64,000 bases of DNA from Flavobacteriaceae bacterium. Lineage in GTDB: Bacteria > Bacteroidota > Bacteroidia > Flavobacteriales > Flavobacteriaceae. The translations under genes were made by a program, and so were the position numbers. Positions 37,673 through 47,752 of this stretch are shown here, piece after piece (within the stretch, counting starts at the first letter, position 1; every line of letters begins with the position of its first letter). The DNA is taken from assembly GCA_018402385.1 (NCBI GenBank), contig JAGYJA010000007.1, positions 62,001 to 126,000 of the forward strand. The letters run 5' to 3'. Under the pieces are notes generated by a model. That model saw nothing but the letters and a program-made list of their open reading frames with translations, was not told the origin of the DNA and made no database searches.

Positions 37673-38449
37673 ATGAAACGTAAAGGACTGTTTTTATTAA
37701 TTATAATGATTACCGTTTTTAGCTGTAAAAATAACACAGATAAAACTCCAGAAACCAAAATTGAAACACCAATTTCCAAAGCTGAACCATCCATAGATAT
37801 TCAGCCAATCAGCCATGCTACAATGATACTTGATTGGGAAAATACTAGTATGTATTTTGATCCTGTGGGTGGAAAAGAAGCTTTTGAAGGAAAAAAAGAT
37901 CCTGACATCATTTTTGTGACTGATATCCATGGGGACCACCTGAATGTGGAAACCCTTCAGGCTGTTATGAAAGATTCACAAATCATTGCTCCCCGTGCCG
38001 TGATTGACCAACTCCCTGATAACTTAAAAGAAGGTGTTATTGAACTTGGAAACGGGGAATCCACCGATTTTGAAGGTTTTACCATCACCGGAGTTGCTAT
38101 GTACAACTTAAGGGAGGAAGCATTAAAATACCACGAAAAAGGACGTGGTAACGGCTATATTATTGAAAAAGATGGTTACAGAGTCTATATTTCCGGCGAT
38201 ACAGAAGACATCCCGGAGATGCGTAATCTCAAAGACATTGATCTCGCTTTTGTATGTATGAATCTGCCATATACCATGACCGTTGAAAGTGCAGCCTCAG
38301 CTGTTGCCGACTTTAAACCAAAAACAGTAGTCCCCTATCATTACAGAGGAATGGATGGATTTGCAGATGTTGATGCCTTTGAAAAAATGGTCAATGAAAA
38401 AGCTCCCGAAGTAGAAGTTAATCGCATCGATTTTTATCCTAAGGAATAA
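37673..38449 (+). CDS. MBL-fold metallo-hydrolase lipoprotein
   Basis: A lipoprotein signal (MKRKGLFLLIIMITVFS-Cys18) precedes an UlaG-type metallo-beta-lactamase fold: ISHATMILDWENTSMYFDP, the zinc motif DIHGDHLNVETLQ, YISGDTEDIPEM and a C-terminal VPYHYRGMDGFADVD. It is probably a periplasm-facing hydrolase; substrate unknown. Genes on both sides offer no functional hint. Confidence 0.85.
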   Translation: MKRKGLFLLIIMITVFSCKNNTDKTPETKIETPISKAEPSIDIQPISHATMILDWENTSMYFDPVGGKEAFEGKKDPDIIFVTDIHGDHLNVETLQAVMKDSQIIAPRAVIDQLPDNLKEGVIELGNGESTDFEGFTITGVAMYNLREEALKYHEKGRGNGYIIEKDGYRVYISGDTEDIPEMRNLKDIDLAFVCMNLPYTMTVESAASAVADFKPKTVVPYHYRGMDGFADVDAFEKMVNEKAPEVEVNRIDFYPKE

Positions 38450-38588
38450 TAAAAAGATTTAATATATGAAAGTAAAGATTTTGCGATAATATTAATTTTT
38501 TGAATTTGCTTTTGATTTTCTTTTCAAGAAAATAATGATGTTACAACCTATTGAGAATAACTTTCTACTATATAAAAATTAAACATAA

Positions 38589-38682
38589 CTAGCCCCGATG
38601 GAGGCATCGTTGGAGCTCTTTTAATTGCTGAGTCACAGCAATTAAAAAGCGACTGCCGAAAGCGGGTTTCAGCTCCTAATAA
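38589..38682 (+). ncRNA. Flavo-1-like structured RNA candidate
   Basis: Conserved-looking blocks TAGCCCCGATGGAGGCATC and AGCGGGTTTCAGCTCCTAA flank a 12-bp variable hairpin TTTTAATTGCTG/CAGCAATTAAAA. The outer blocks and the variable central stem agree with my recollection of the widespread intergenic RNA motif of flavobacteria called Flavo-1; I could not align it here. It fills most of the 310-bp gap 38450-38759 between the MBL gene and secDF (convergent). Function of the family is unknown. Confidence 0.55.
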
Positions 38683-38700
38683 TTTAGTAAAATAGTATCA

Positions 38701-38740
38701 AAAAAAAATCCGTTCTGAAAAATATATCAGAACGGATTTT
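38701..38740 (-). terminator. secDF terminator
   Basis: AAAATCCGTTCTGA and TCAGAACGGATTTT form a 14-bp perfect stem with an 8-base loop; on the minus strand it is followed by nine T. It lies 20 bp after the restored secDF stop at 38760. Confidence 0.88.
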
Positions 38741-38759
38741 ATATATGGATTATTTAAGG

Positions 38760-41700
38760 TTATGCCTTTGCAGGAGTTGCTCCTTCTTCAGCTTCCTCTT
38801 CTTCTTTGTATTTAAGGTCAATGCCCTTTTTCTTTACAGTGTCAAACATCACCGGAGTTGCAATGAAATACCGATGAGTAGGTACCTACAATCACACCTA
38901 TAATCAAGGCAAACATAAAGCCTCTGATGGATTCTCCACCAAAAATAAAGATGGCCAGTAACACAATTAAAGTTGTGAACGAGGTGTTGATGGTTCTACT
39001 AATGGTACTGTTTACAGCGGCATTTATGACCCTGAAAAGTTTCCAACTGGGGTTTTCATTAAAGTACTCCCTAATGCGGTCAAACACAACCACGGTATCA
39101 TTCAGCGAGTATCCAATCACAGTTAATATTGCGGCAATAAATGCCTGATCGATTTCCATTGAGAAGGGCATCCAATCTTTAAAGAGAGAGAACAGACCCA
39201 AAACAATGATGGTATCGTGCATAACGGCCGCGACAGCTCCCAAACTAAATTGCCAACGTCTAAAACGTAACAATATGTATAGAAACACCACAATCAATGA
39301 ACCGGTAACCGCCCAAACTGATGCGCGTTTAATATCACTTGCAATAGTGGGTCCAACCTTCATAGACTGCATCAAACCAACCTGTTTGGTATCATCGTCA
39401 CTCAAGAAATCTTGATAGGTAAATCCTTGTGGGAAATTGGGTTGTAAAGCCTGAAACAACAACTCCTGCACTTCGGTATCTACTTCTCCACTTTGTTCAT
39501 CCACTTTATAAGCGGTTGAAATCTTCAATTGATTAGCACCTCCAAAAGTTTTTGCTTCTGCTGTTCCATAAACCGCAGCCAAATCTTGTTGAATTTCTGA
39601 GGCGATTACTGTTTTGTCAAAACGAACAGTGTAAGTACGCCCTCCTACAAAGTCAATACCCTGATTTAAACCTTGGGTAAATAAAGAGCCCAAAGAAAGT
39701 AGAATCAAAAATCCAGAAATGATATATGCTACTTTGCGTTTTCCTAAGAAATTAATTCCCACATTTCTAAATAGGTTTTTAGTTACAGCTGTTGAGAAAT
39801 TTAATGGCTTTCCGTTAACAGTATAGCGTTCTATGAATAATCTTGTAATAAAGATCGCTGTAAACAATGAAGTCAAAATACCAATTAATAAAGTGGTCGC
39901 AAACCCTTTAATGGGTCCTGTACCAAATATAAGTAGTATTAAACCTGTTAAACCGGTGGTAATGTTTGCATCAAGAATGGAAGAAAGTGCATTGTTGAAA
40001 CCATCTTTGATGGCGTCCTTTTGTGCTTTTCCTTTATAGAATTCTTCTCTGATACGTTCAAAAATAAGTACGTTTGCATCCACCGAAATACCAATGGTTA
40101 AAACGATACCGGCAATACCGGGAAGTGTCAACACAGCTCCCAGACCCGCTAGAATTCCAAAGATAAACAAGATGTTAACCACCAGGGCGACATCTGCATA
40201 GATTCCGGCGCGACCGTAATAGAAAATCATCCAAAGGAGAACCAATACTAAAGCCAGTAAAAATGAATTGATACCACTATCAATTGCTTCCTGACCCAAT
40301 GATGGTCCCACAATTTCACTTTGAATGATATCTGCTGAAGCGGGTAATTTACCGGCACGTAATACATTTGCAAGGTCAATCGCTTCAGTAAGCGTAAAGT
40401 TTCCGGTAATTTCTGAACGACCTCCTGAGATAGCACCACTAGATACACCCGGTGCTGAATATACTATATCATCGAGTAAAATGGCAATCTGGCTTTGTTG
40501 AGCAGAGGCAAGCCCGGTCATTTCTTCCCAGATTCTGGCACCTGTTCCATCCATTTGCATCGTAACAGCAGGTTTTCCTCTTTGGTCATAGCTTTGTTGT
40601 GCATCTGTGACCACATTTCCACTTAAAGGAGGGAGGTTATCTCTATTTGCTTTTACTGCATATAAGTCTGTAAACTGCTCTCCTGTCTCAGGGTTAAGAG
40701 TTGGTTTACCCCAAACAAATTTTGCAAATCGTTGTTCTTGTGAAAGTAATGCTCTTACTTGAGGCATTCTCAAATAACTATTTATCTCGGCAGTATCTCT
40801 CAACTTAAATGTCGCGATGACCGGTCCACCCTGACCTCCAATTCCTTGAATTTTTCCAAATATGGGGTCTTCTTCCACATTATCAACAACATCATCAAGA
40901 TCTTCGCCACCCAATAATTTAGAAACATCATCTTCCTCATCAGCAACTTGTGTTGTATCTGTTTCTATTTCTTCCGGCTCTTCAGTAGTCGATTTTTGAA
41001 TTGCTTTTACTGTTTCATTAGCTGAAGACATAAAGCTCAGCATTTCATCCATTTTGAATACATGCCAAAATTCCAACTGTGCAGTGCTTTGAAGGAGTGC
41101 CTGCACTCGTTGTACATCTCTAGCACCTGGTAATTCAACTAATATACGAGCTGACTCTCCTAAACGCTGAATATTGGGTTGAGTAACTCCAAATTTATCA
41201 ATACGTTTTCTTAATACCTCAAATGCTGCATCAATAGATTCGTTTACTTTTCGATTTAAAACAGCCTCGACTTCTGTATTAGACATTTCAAAATGAATGT
41301 CTTCACTCAACGTTTTATTGGCAAAAATATCTGGTGATGCCAGACGATTTTCTCCGGGTATTTCATTAAATGCTTGAAAGAAGGCCTCTAGAAAAGTATC
41401 TGTTCCTTCTGTTTGAATTTCTACAGCTCTGTCTAGTGCTTGGTTAAATGCAGGATCTCTGGAATTATTAGAAAGGCCCACGAGAATATCTCTTACTGAG
41501 ATTTGTAGAATCACGTTGATTCCACCTTTTAAATCCAAACCTTTGTTAAGTTCCTTTTCTTTAGCATCATTGTAGTCTATGCCTAGAAGTACAGGATTGC
41601 TTCCAATAGAGTCAAGGTAATTTTTTTCTTCTAAGTCTCTTGCTACCACATAGTTTTCAACATCACTAGCGATTTTGTTTGCTGCATATTCTTTAGCTTC

Positions 41701-41799
41701 TCCTTCAACTTTTGTCGCTATATAAGTAAATGAAAGTTGATAGATACTCACTAAGCCAAACAATATTGCAAATACTTTAATCAGTCCCTTGTTTTGCAT
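38760..41799 (-). CDS. secDF: Protein translocase SecDF fusion, frameshift near the 3' end
   Basis: A single-chain SecD-SecF: first periplasmic domain with GLDLKGGINVILQ, RIDKFGVTQPNIQRLGESARILVELPG, then VLTIGISVDANVLIFERIREE (SecD), RTYTVRFDKT and the SecF helix GYSLNDTVVVFDRIREYFNENP. It uses the proton gradient to pull exported proteins across the membrane. The main frame ends at 38842 in an abnormal ...SVFHCNSGDV. Removing one T of the TTT at 38868-38866 gives SVFIATPVMFDTVKKKGIDLKYKEEEEAEEG..., the expected tail, ending at TAA 38760 (about 1012 residues). Between SecD blocks, residues ~260-300 form an acidic insertion. Confidence 0.93.
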
Positions 41800-41851
41800 T
41801 CTTTGTAAAATTAGGTGTATAAATGTTAATTATTGGTTTTTTTCAAACGTG

Positions 41852-41859
41852 CAAATATA
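41852..41859 (-). promoter_or_regulatory. Candidate -7 box of secDF
   Basis: Minus-strand TATATTTG, matching TAnnTTTG, 53 bp upstream of the secDF start. Confidence 0.45.
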
Positions 41860-41927
41860 GAATTTCCAATAGGAAATGACAATTATTTTTTAAGTTTTAA
41901 AAACACTGAAATTTCTTAAAAACAAAA

Positions 41928-41970
41928 TCCAAATCCCATAACACAATTTGTGCCGTGATTTGGATGCTGT
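41928..41970 (-). terminator. mdh terminator
   Basis: ATCCAAATC and GATTTGGAT pair across about 20 bases that include a smaller CACAA/TTGTG stem; on the minus strand TTTGTTTTT follows. It lies between mdh and secDF. Confidence 0.75.
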
Positions 41971-42014
41971 TTATTGTCTTTTTATCGGAAAAAAGTATGT
42001 AGATTCCTTGAAAA

Positions 42015-42938
42015 CTAGTTTAATAGCGCATTTACATCTCTAACGGCGACTGCACTCTTTTCCATTATTTCTTTTTCTTCTTCAGATAGTGGGATTTCAA
42101 CGATACTTTCAATTCCGTTTTTGCCTAAAATAACCGGAACACCGATACAAAGGTCTTTCATTCCATATTCTCCATCTAGCAGAACAGAGCAAGGAAACAT
42201 CTTTTTCTGGTCACAAGCTATCGCTTGAACCATTGAAGATACTGCTGCACCCGGGGCATACCAGGCAGAAGTACCTAGAAGTTTAGTGAGGGTTGCTCCT
42301 CCCACTTTGGTATCTTCCAGCACTTGTGCCAAACGATCATTTGAAAGGAAGTTGGATACCGGCACACTATTTCTTGTAGCCAGACGCGTTAAAGGAATCA
42401 TTCCTGTGTCACTGTGCATACCGAGTACCATTCCGTCCACATCAGATTGTGGGCATTCAAGTGCTTCTGCAAGTCTGTATTTAAAACGAGCACTGTCTAA
42501 TGCACCGCCCATTCCGATTATTTTGTTTTTGGGTAGTCCTGTCACTTTATGAGCAAGGTAAGCCATGGTATCCATAGGGTTGCTCACTACGATAAGAATT
42601 ACATTGGGTGAATGTTTTACTAAATTTTCAGAAACAGTTTTGACAATTCCGGCATTGATGCCAATTAATTCTTCACGTGTCATTCCAGGTTTACGTGGAA
42701 TTCCACTAGTGATAACAGCGACATCACTGTTTGCTGTTTTTGAATAATCGTTTGTAGTTCCTGTAATTTTTGTATCAAAACTCATTAATGATGCAGTTTG
42801 CATCAAATCCATGGCTTTTCCTTCTGCAAAACCTTCTTTGATATCAAGAAGAACTACTTCTTCAGCAAAATCTTTAATGGCAATGTATTCTGCACAACTA
42901 GCACCAACGGCTCCTGCACCAACAACTGTTACTTTCAT
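42015..42938 (-). CDS. mdh: Malate dehydrogenase
   Basis: The 307-residue LDH-like protein starts MKVTVVGAGAVGASCAEYIA (NAD+ Rossmann loop), and has ITSGIPRKPGMTREELI with substrate-binding Arg residues, VVSNPMDTMAYLAHKVTG and the catalytic His in GMHSDTGMIPL. It interconverts malate and oxaloacetate in the TCA cycle. Residues fit the bacterial/LDH-like MDH type common in Bacteroidetes. Monocistronic, with its own terminator and -7 box (42979-42972). Confidence 0.94.
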   Translation of the reverse strand: MKVTVVGAGAVGASCAEYIAIKDFAEEVVLLDIKEGFAEGKAMDLMQTASLMSFDTKITGTTNDYSKTANSDVAVITSGIPRKPGMTREELIGINAGIVKTVSENLVKHSPNVILIVVSNPMDTMAYLAHKVTGLPKNKIIGMGGALDSARFKYRLAEALECPQSDVDGMVLGMHSDTGMIPLTRLATRNSVPVSNFLSNDRLAQVLEDTKVGGATLTKLLGTSAWYAPGAAVSSMVQAIACDQKKMFPCSVLLDGEYGMKDLCIGVPVILGKNGIESIVEIPLSEEEKEIMEKSAVAVRDVNALLN

Positions 42939-42971
42939 ATAATTTCGTTTTTTAAGTTAAAATTGAAAGTG

Positions 42972-42979
42972 CAAAATTA
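42972..42979 (-). promoter_or_regulatory. Candidate -7 box of mdh
   Basis: Minus-strand TAATTTTG (TAnnTTTG) 34 bp upstream of the mdh start. Confidence 0.4.
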
Positions 42980-43013
42980 CAAATATCCTGATAAAAAATT
43001 GGGTATTAAAGCA

Positions 43014-44036
43014 TTAAATTCCAAAACCAATTCCAGCACTTGCCGTGCTATATTCAGCAAGGTTGTATTCTGCATAGATGCTGAAAAAAGCCAGACTCAA
43101 TCGGGTTCCCAAAGTCGCTTTAACACCGGATGCCTTGTTTTTTACTGAAAAAGGATCTTCAAAAGTACTGTTGGTTTCGGTCAATGGAGTACCGGCTCTA
43201 ACTGTATAGGTCCCCAGGACATCAAAGTCTGAAGTCCCTGTTACATAGCCCAATCCGCCATAAAAGTTAATCACCGGAAGCTTCGTGGAAGCGTGCAGTT
43301 GGAACAACCAGCTGTTTTGTTTCACTTCAAACCGCTGTTGTGAACCTTCAATGATTTGACTGTCTGTAAAATCAAAGCTTCCGTTTAAACTTGTATAACC
43401 GATGAATCCTGAGATAGCCAAAGGAAAAACATTATCTGCGGGAAGCATTTGGGTAAATTCATGTTGAAGTCCAAACCCGATGAGTCCGGTTTTCACATCT
43501 TCATAATCTATTTTTGGAAAGTAACGAATTTTCAATTCGGTTGCTTTAAAAATTCCCATCCGAGCCTGAATAAAAGCAGATGGTAAAAAATTCATATTTT
43601 CTGAAGCAAGTCCTTGGGGGAGATTAAACTCTACTTCTTCTTCAAAAAGTCCAGTGCCGTCAGTTACAATAGCATACATTCTTACATTGGGGTTGTTTTC
43701 GCCAAAAGCGGTAGCCACATTTTTAGAGGTACTTCCATCCCTAAAATACAAGTTGTTGTAATCTGCAGTATTGAGGGTGAAATCTCGCTTCTCATCTTTA
43801 ACAAATGTGGCATTACCAATTAATGAAATTTCAAATTTAAGTGGTTCTTTCACCTTAGCTGATTGAATCCAACCGTTTGACAAGTTGTAGATCACACCTT
43901 CTGCTGCCGGAGAGATATACCCCTTTGCAAAGCGCTGCGCATCTTCAATACCAGCTGCTAAAAGATCCTCCAATTGATTTTGTGCATAGGTAACTAGATT
44001 TACCAAAAGCAATATAAAAACACATAATTTTCTCAT
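43014..44036 (-). CDS. DUF6588-type outer membrane protein
   Basis: I place the start at the ATG at 44036 (MRKLCVFILLLVNLVTYAQ, a signal peptide); an ATG 18 bp upstream is possible. The mature protein (about 320 residues) alternates short beta segments and loops and ends in ...STASAGIGFGI, an aromatic-poor beta-barrel-like C-terminus. The conserved start NQLEDLLAAGIEDAQRFAKGYISPAAEGVIYNLSNGW matches the DUF6588 family of Bacteroidetes. Function is unknown; an outer membrane barrel is likely. Confidence 0.75.
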   Translation of the reverse strand: MRKLCVFILLLVNLVTYAQNQLEDLLAAGIEDAQRFAKGYISPAAEGVIYNLSNGWIQSAKVKEPLKFEISLIGNATFVKDEKRDFTLNTADYNNLYFRDGSTSKNVATAFGENNPNVRMYAIVTDGTGLFEEEVEFNLPQGLASENMNFLPSAFIQARMGIFKATELKIRYFPKIDYEDVKTGLIGFGLQHEFTQMLPADNVFPLAISGFIGYTSLNGSFDFTDSQIIEGSQQRFEVKQNSWLFQLHASTKLPVINFYGGLGYVTGTSDFDVLGTYTVRAGTPLTETNSTFEDPFSVKNKASGVKATLGTRLSLAFFSIYAEYNLAEYSTASAGIGFGI

Positions 44037-44120
44037 AATAGTTATTATTTTCAAACATTAAATTTACTATTACTATAACAGCTTCACTACATAAAACCCT
44101 ATAAAGTCTTTTAAATTATA

Positions 44121-44153
44121 AAACCCCTCAAAAGAAATATTCCTGAGGGGTTT
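44121..44153 (-). terminator. gyrB terminator
   Basis: AAACCCCTCA/TGAGGGGTTT, a 10-bp stem with a 13-base loop, followed on the minus strand by TTTATAATTT, 25 bp past the gyrB stop. Confidence 0.8.
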
Positions 44154-44177
44154 AATAAAATGGAAGATGGCATGTAA

Positions 44178-46121
<1,944 letters not shown>

Positions 46122-46186
46122 TTAGTTGAAATTTTAGTTTTCCAAAAGCTTTTTATCTCTGTTTTTAACTAAAAAAGCCTAACGAG

Positions 46187-46194
46187 CAAATATA
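46187..46194 (-). promoter_or_regulatory. Candidate -7 box of gyrB
   Basis: Minus-strand TATATTTG, 72 bp upstream of the gyrB start. The rest of 46116-46398 is AT-rich spacer of a divergent promoter region with no gene seen. Confidence 0.45.
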
Positions 46195-46398
46195 ACAAAA
46201 CCAATAGTAAATTTAGGGGTTACCACACTTTTAAAGCATCAAGTTATTAACAAATTTTTGTGGAAAATTAGACATTATCTTGCTATCTTATTTCAAAAGA
46301 TAGAATTATCCAAAACCCTCAAAATAATTTTAACATAAGTTCTTCGTTTAGTTAACAACCTTTCCAACTTAATTAGAGTATTTTTAAAAAATAATTGA

Positions 46399-46947
46399 AT
46401 GAAATTCCAAATTTTGAAAAACACTATCGCCTTACTTCTACTCCTTTTTGTAATGCCTTTAATACATGGCCAGGAGTTCCCAATTCTAGATACCAGCCCT
46501 TTGGATATAACAATTGCCAGAAATACAGATATGTCACCAATAGTGAGGGTAATCTACAGCAGGCCACAAAAAAGAAACCGGACCATTTTTGGAGATCTTG
46601 TGCCATTTGGTGAGGTTTGGCGCACAGGGGCAAATGAAGCCACCGAACTTGAAGTTTATGAACCCTTACTCCTTGAAAACCATTTACTGACACCTGGCAC
46701 TTATACACTTTATACCATCCCCGGAAAAACAGAGTGGACCGTTATCATCAATTGTGAAACAAATGCCTGGGGTGCTTTTAGTTATGATGAAACGATGGAT
46801 TTAATTAGGATTCAGGTAGAATCTAGTCGTGCAGCAGCTGTAATTGAATCTCTCTCAATGGCGTTTAAGCCCAATTCTGATGGTGTTAGCCTTATGATTG
46901 GTTGGGACGATCGCTTTATAGAAGTTCCATTTAGAAAAGTTCAATAA
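46399..46947 (+). CDS. Secreted DUF2911 protein
   Basis: A signal peptide (about residues 1-24, ending LIHGQ) precedes the DUF2911 domain, with VRVIYSRPQKRNRTIFGDLVPFGEVWRTGANEATEL (~50-86) and TPGTYTLYTIPGKTEWTVIINCETNAWGAF. Family function is unknown. No TPR extension is present, as some homologues have. It ends 3 bp before the convergent queE. Confidence 0.88.
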   Translation: MKFQILKNTIALLLLLFVMPLIHGQEFPILDTSPLDITIARNTDMSPIVRVIYSRPQKRNRTIFGDLVPFGEVWRTGANEATELEVYEPLLLENHLLTPGTYTLYTIPGKTEWTVIINCETNAWGAFSYDETMDLIRIQVESSRAAAVIESLSMAFKPNSDGVSLMIGWDDRFIEVPFRKVQ

Positions 46948-46949
46948 CA

Positions 46950-47579
46950 CTAAGGAATATTTAAGTACTTGTGTGTTTGAAGTGAAACCTTCCATTTTGG
47001 GCTTTTCATTACATAATCAACGATTTCAGGCATCATTTTCTCTCTTTTGCTCCATTCAGGCTGTAGGTATAGCAAGCAATTTTTATTGACTTTTGCCGCT
47101 TGTTCTTCAGCAAAACGAAAATCGTCCTGATTGAAAATTATCATCTTCAATTCATTTGCCCTTTGGTAGATTTCATCTTTGGGCAATTTTATTTTTTTTG
47201 GAGAAAGACAAATCCAATCCCAAACACCGGTCAACTTATAAGCACCCGAAGTTTCAATATGAATTTGAAGATTTTTTTCTTTAAGCATTTTGGTAAGTGG
47301 ATCCATATTCCAGGTTAAGGGCTCCCCTCCTGTAACAACTATAGTGTTTGAATAGTTTGATGCATTATTGACAATCTTATCAATGGAAGTGGGAGGATGG
47401 AGTTCTGCATTCCAACTTTCCTTTACATCACACCAGTGACAACCTACATCACAACCGCCCACTCTAATAAAATACGCTGCTGTACCCTTGTGATATCCTT
47501 CTCCTTGAATGGTATAAAACTCCTCCATCAAAGGAAGCATAACACCTTTATTTACTAAATCTTGAGTTTCTTTCTTCAT
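46950..47579 (-). CDS. queE: 7-carboxy-7-deazaguanine synthase
   Basis: The 209-residue radical SAM enzyme has the 4Fe-4S motif CDVGCHWCDVKESWN (Cys-x3-Cys-x2-Cys, ~43-50), EEFYTIQGEGYHKGTAAYFIR and VVTGGEPLTWNM (~78). It makes the 7-deazaguanine ring of queuosine precursors. The -7 box TATCTTTG ends 7 bp upstream of the ATG, so the mRNA is likely leaderless or nearly so. Confidence 0.93.
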   Translation of the reverse strand: MKKETQDLVNKGVMLPLMEEFYTIQGEGYHKGTAAYFIRVGGCDVGCHWCDVKESWNAELHPPTSIDKIVNNASNYSNTIVVTGGEPLTWNMDPLTKMLKEKNLQIHIETSGAYKLTGVWDWICLSPKKIKLPKDEIYQRANELKMIIFNQDDFRFAEEQAAKVNKNCLLYLQPEWSKREKMMPEIVDYVMKSPKWKVSLQTHKYLNIP

Positions 47580-47586
47580 CAGAATG

Positions 47587-47594
47587 CAAAGATA
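47587..47594 (-). promoter_or_regulatory. Candidate -7 box of queE, very close to the start codon
   Basis: Minus-strand TATCTTTG (TAnnTTTG) with only 7 bp before the ATG at 47579, predicting a leaderless transcript. Confidence 0.4.
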
Positions 47595-47712
47595 GTAAAA
47601 GGGAATGCCATAGAGATATTGACAACAAAAAAATGATTAAAATAATACCTTATTATGTGTCAAAGGTTATTTTTTTTAACTAAAATAAATTAAATAATAA
47701 ATGTTAAATGAA

Positions 47713-47720
47713 TATATTTG
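47713..47720 (+). promoter_or_regulatory. Candidate -7 box of the T9SS subtilase
   Basis: TATATTTG, matching TAnnTTTG, 32 bp upstream of the ATG at 47753. Confidence 0.4.
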
Positions 47721-47752
47721 AAACTTAAACATTTAAAAATGAATTTCTTATC

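Noticed and set aside
43014-44036. T9SS or PorV-like outer membrane protein assignment
   Set aside because: No PorV signature is seen and the DUF6588 start block is the better match.
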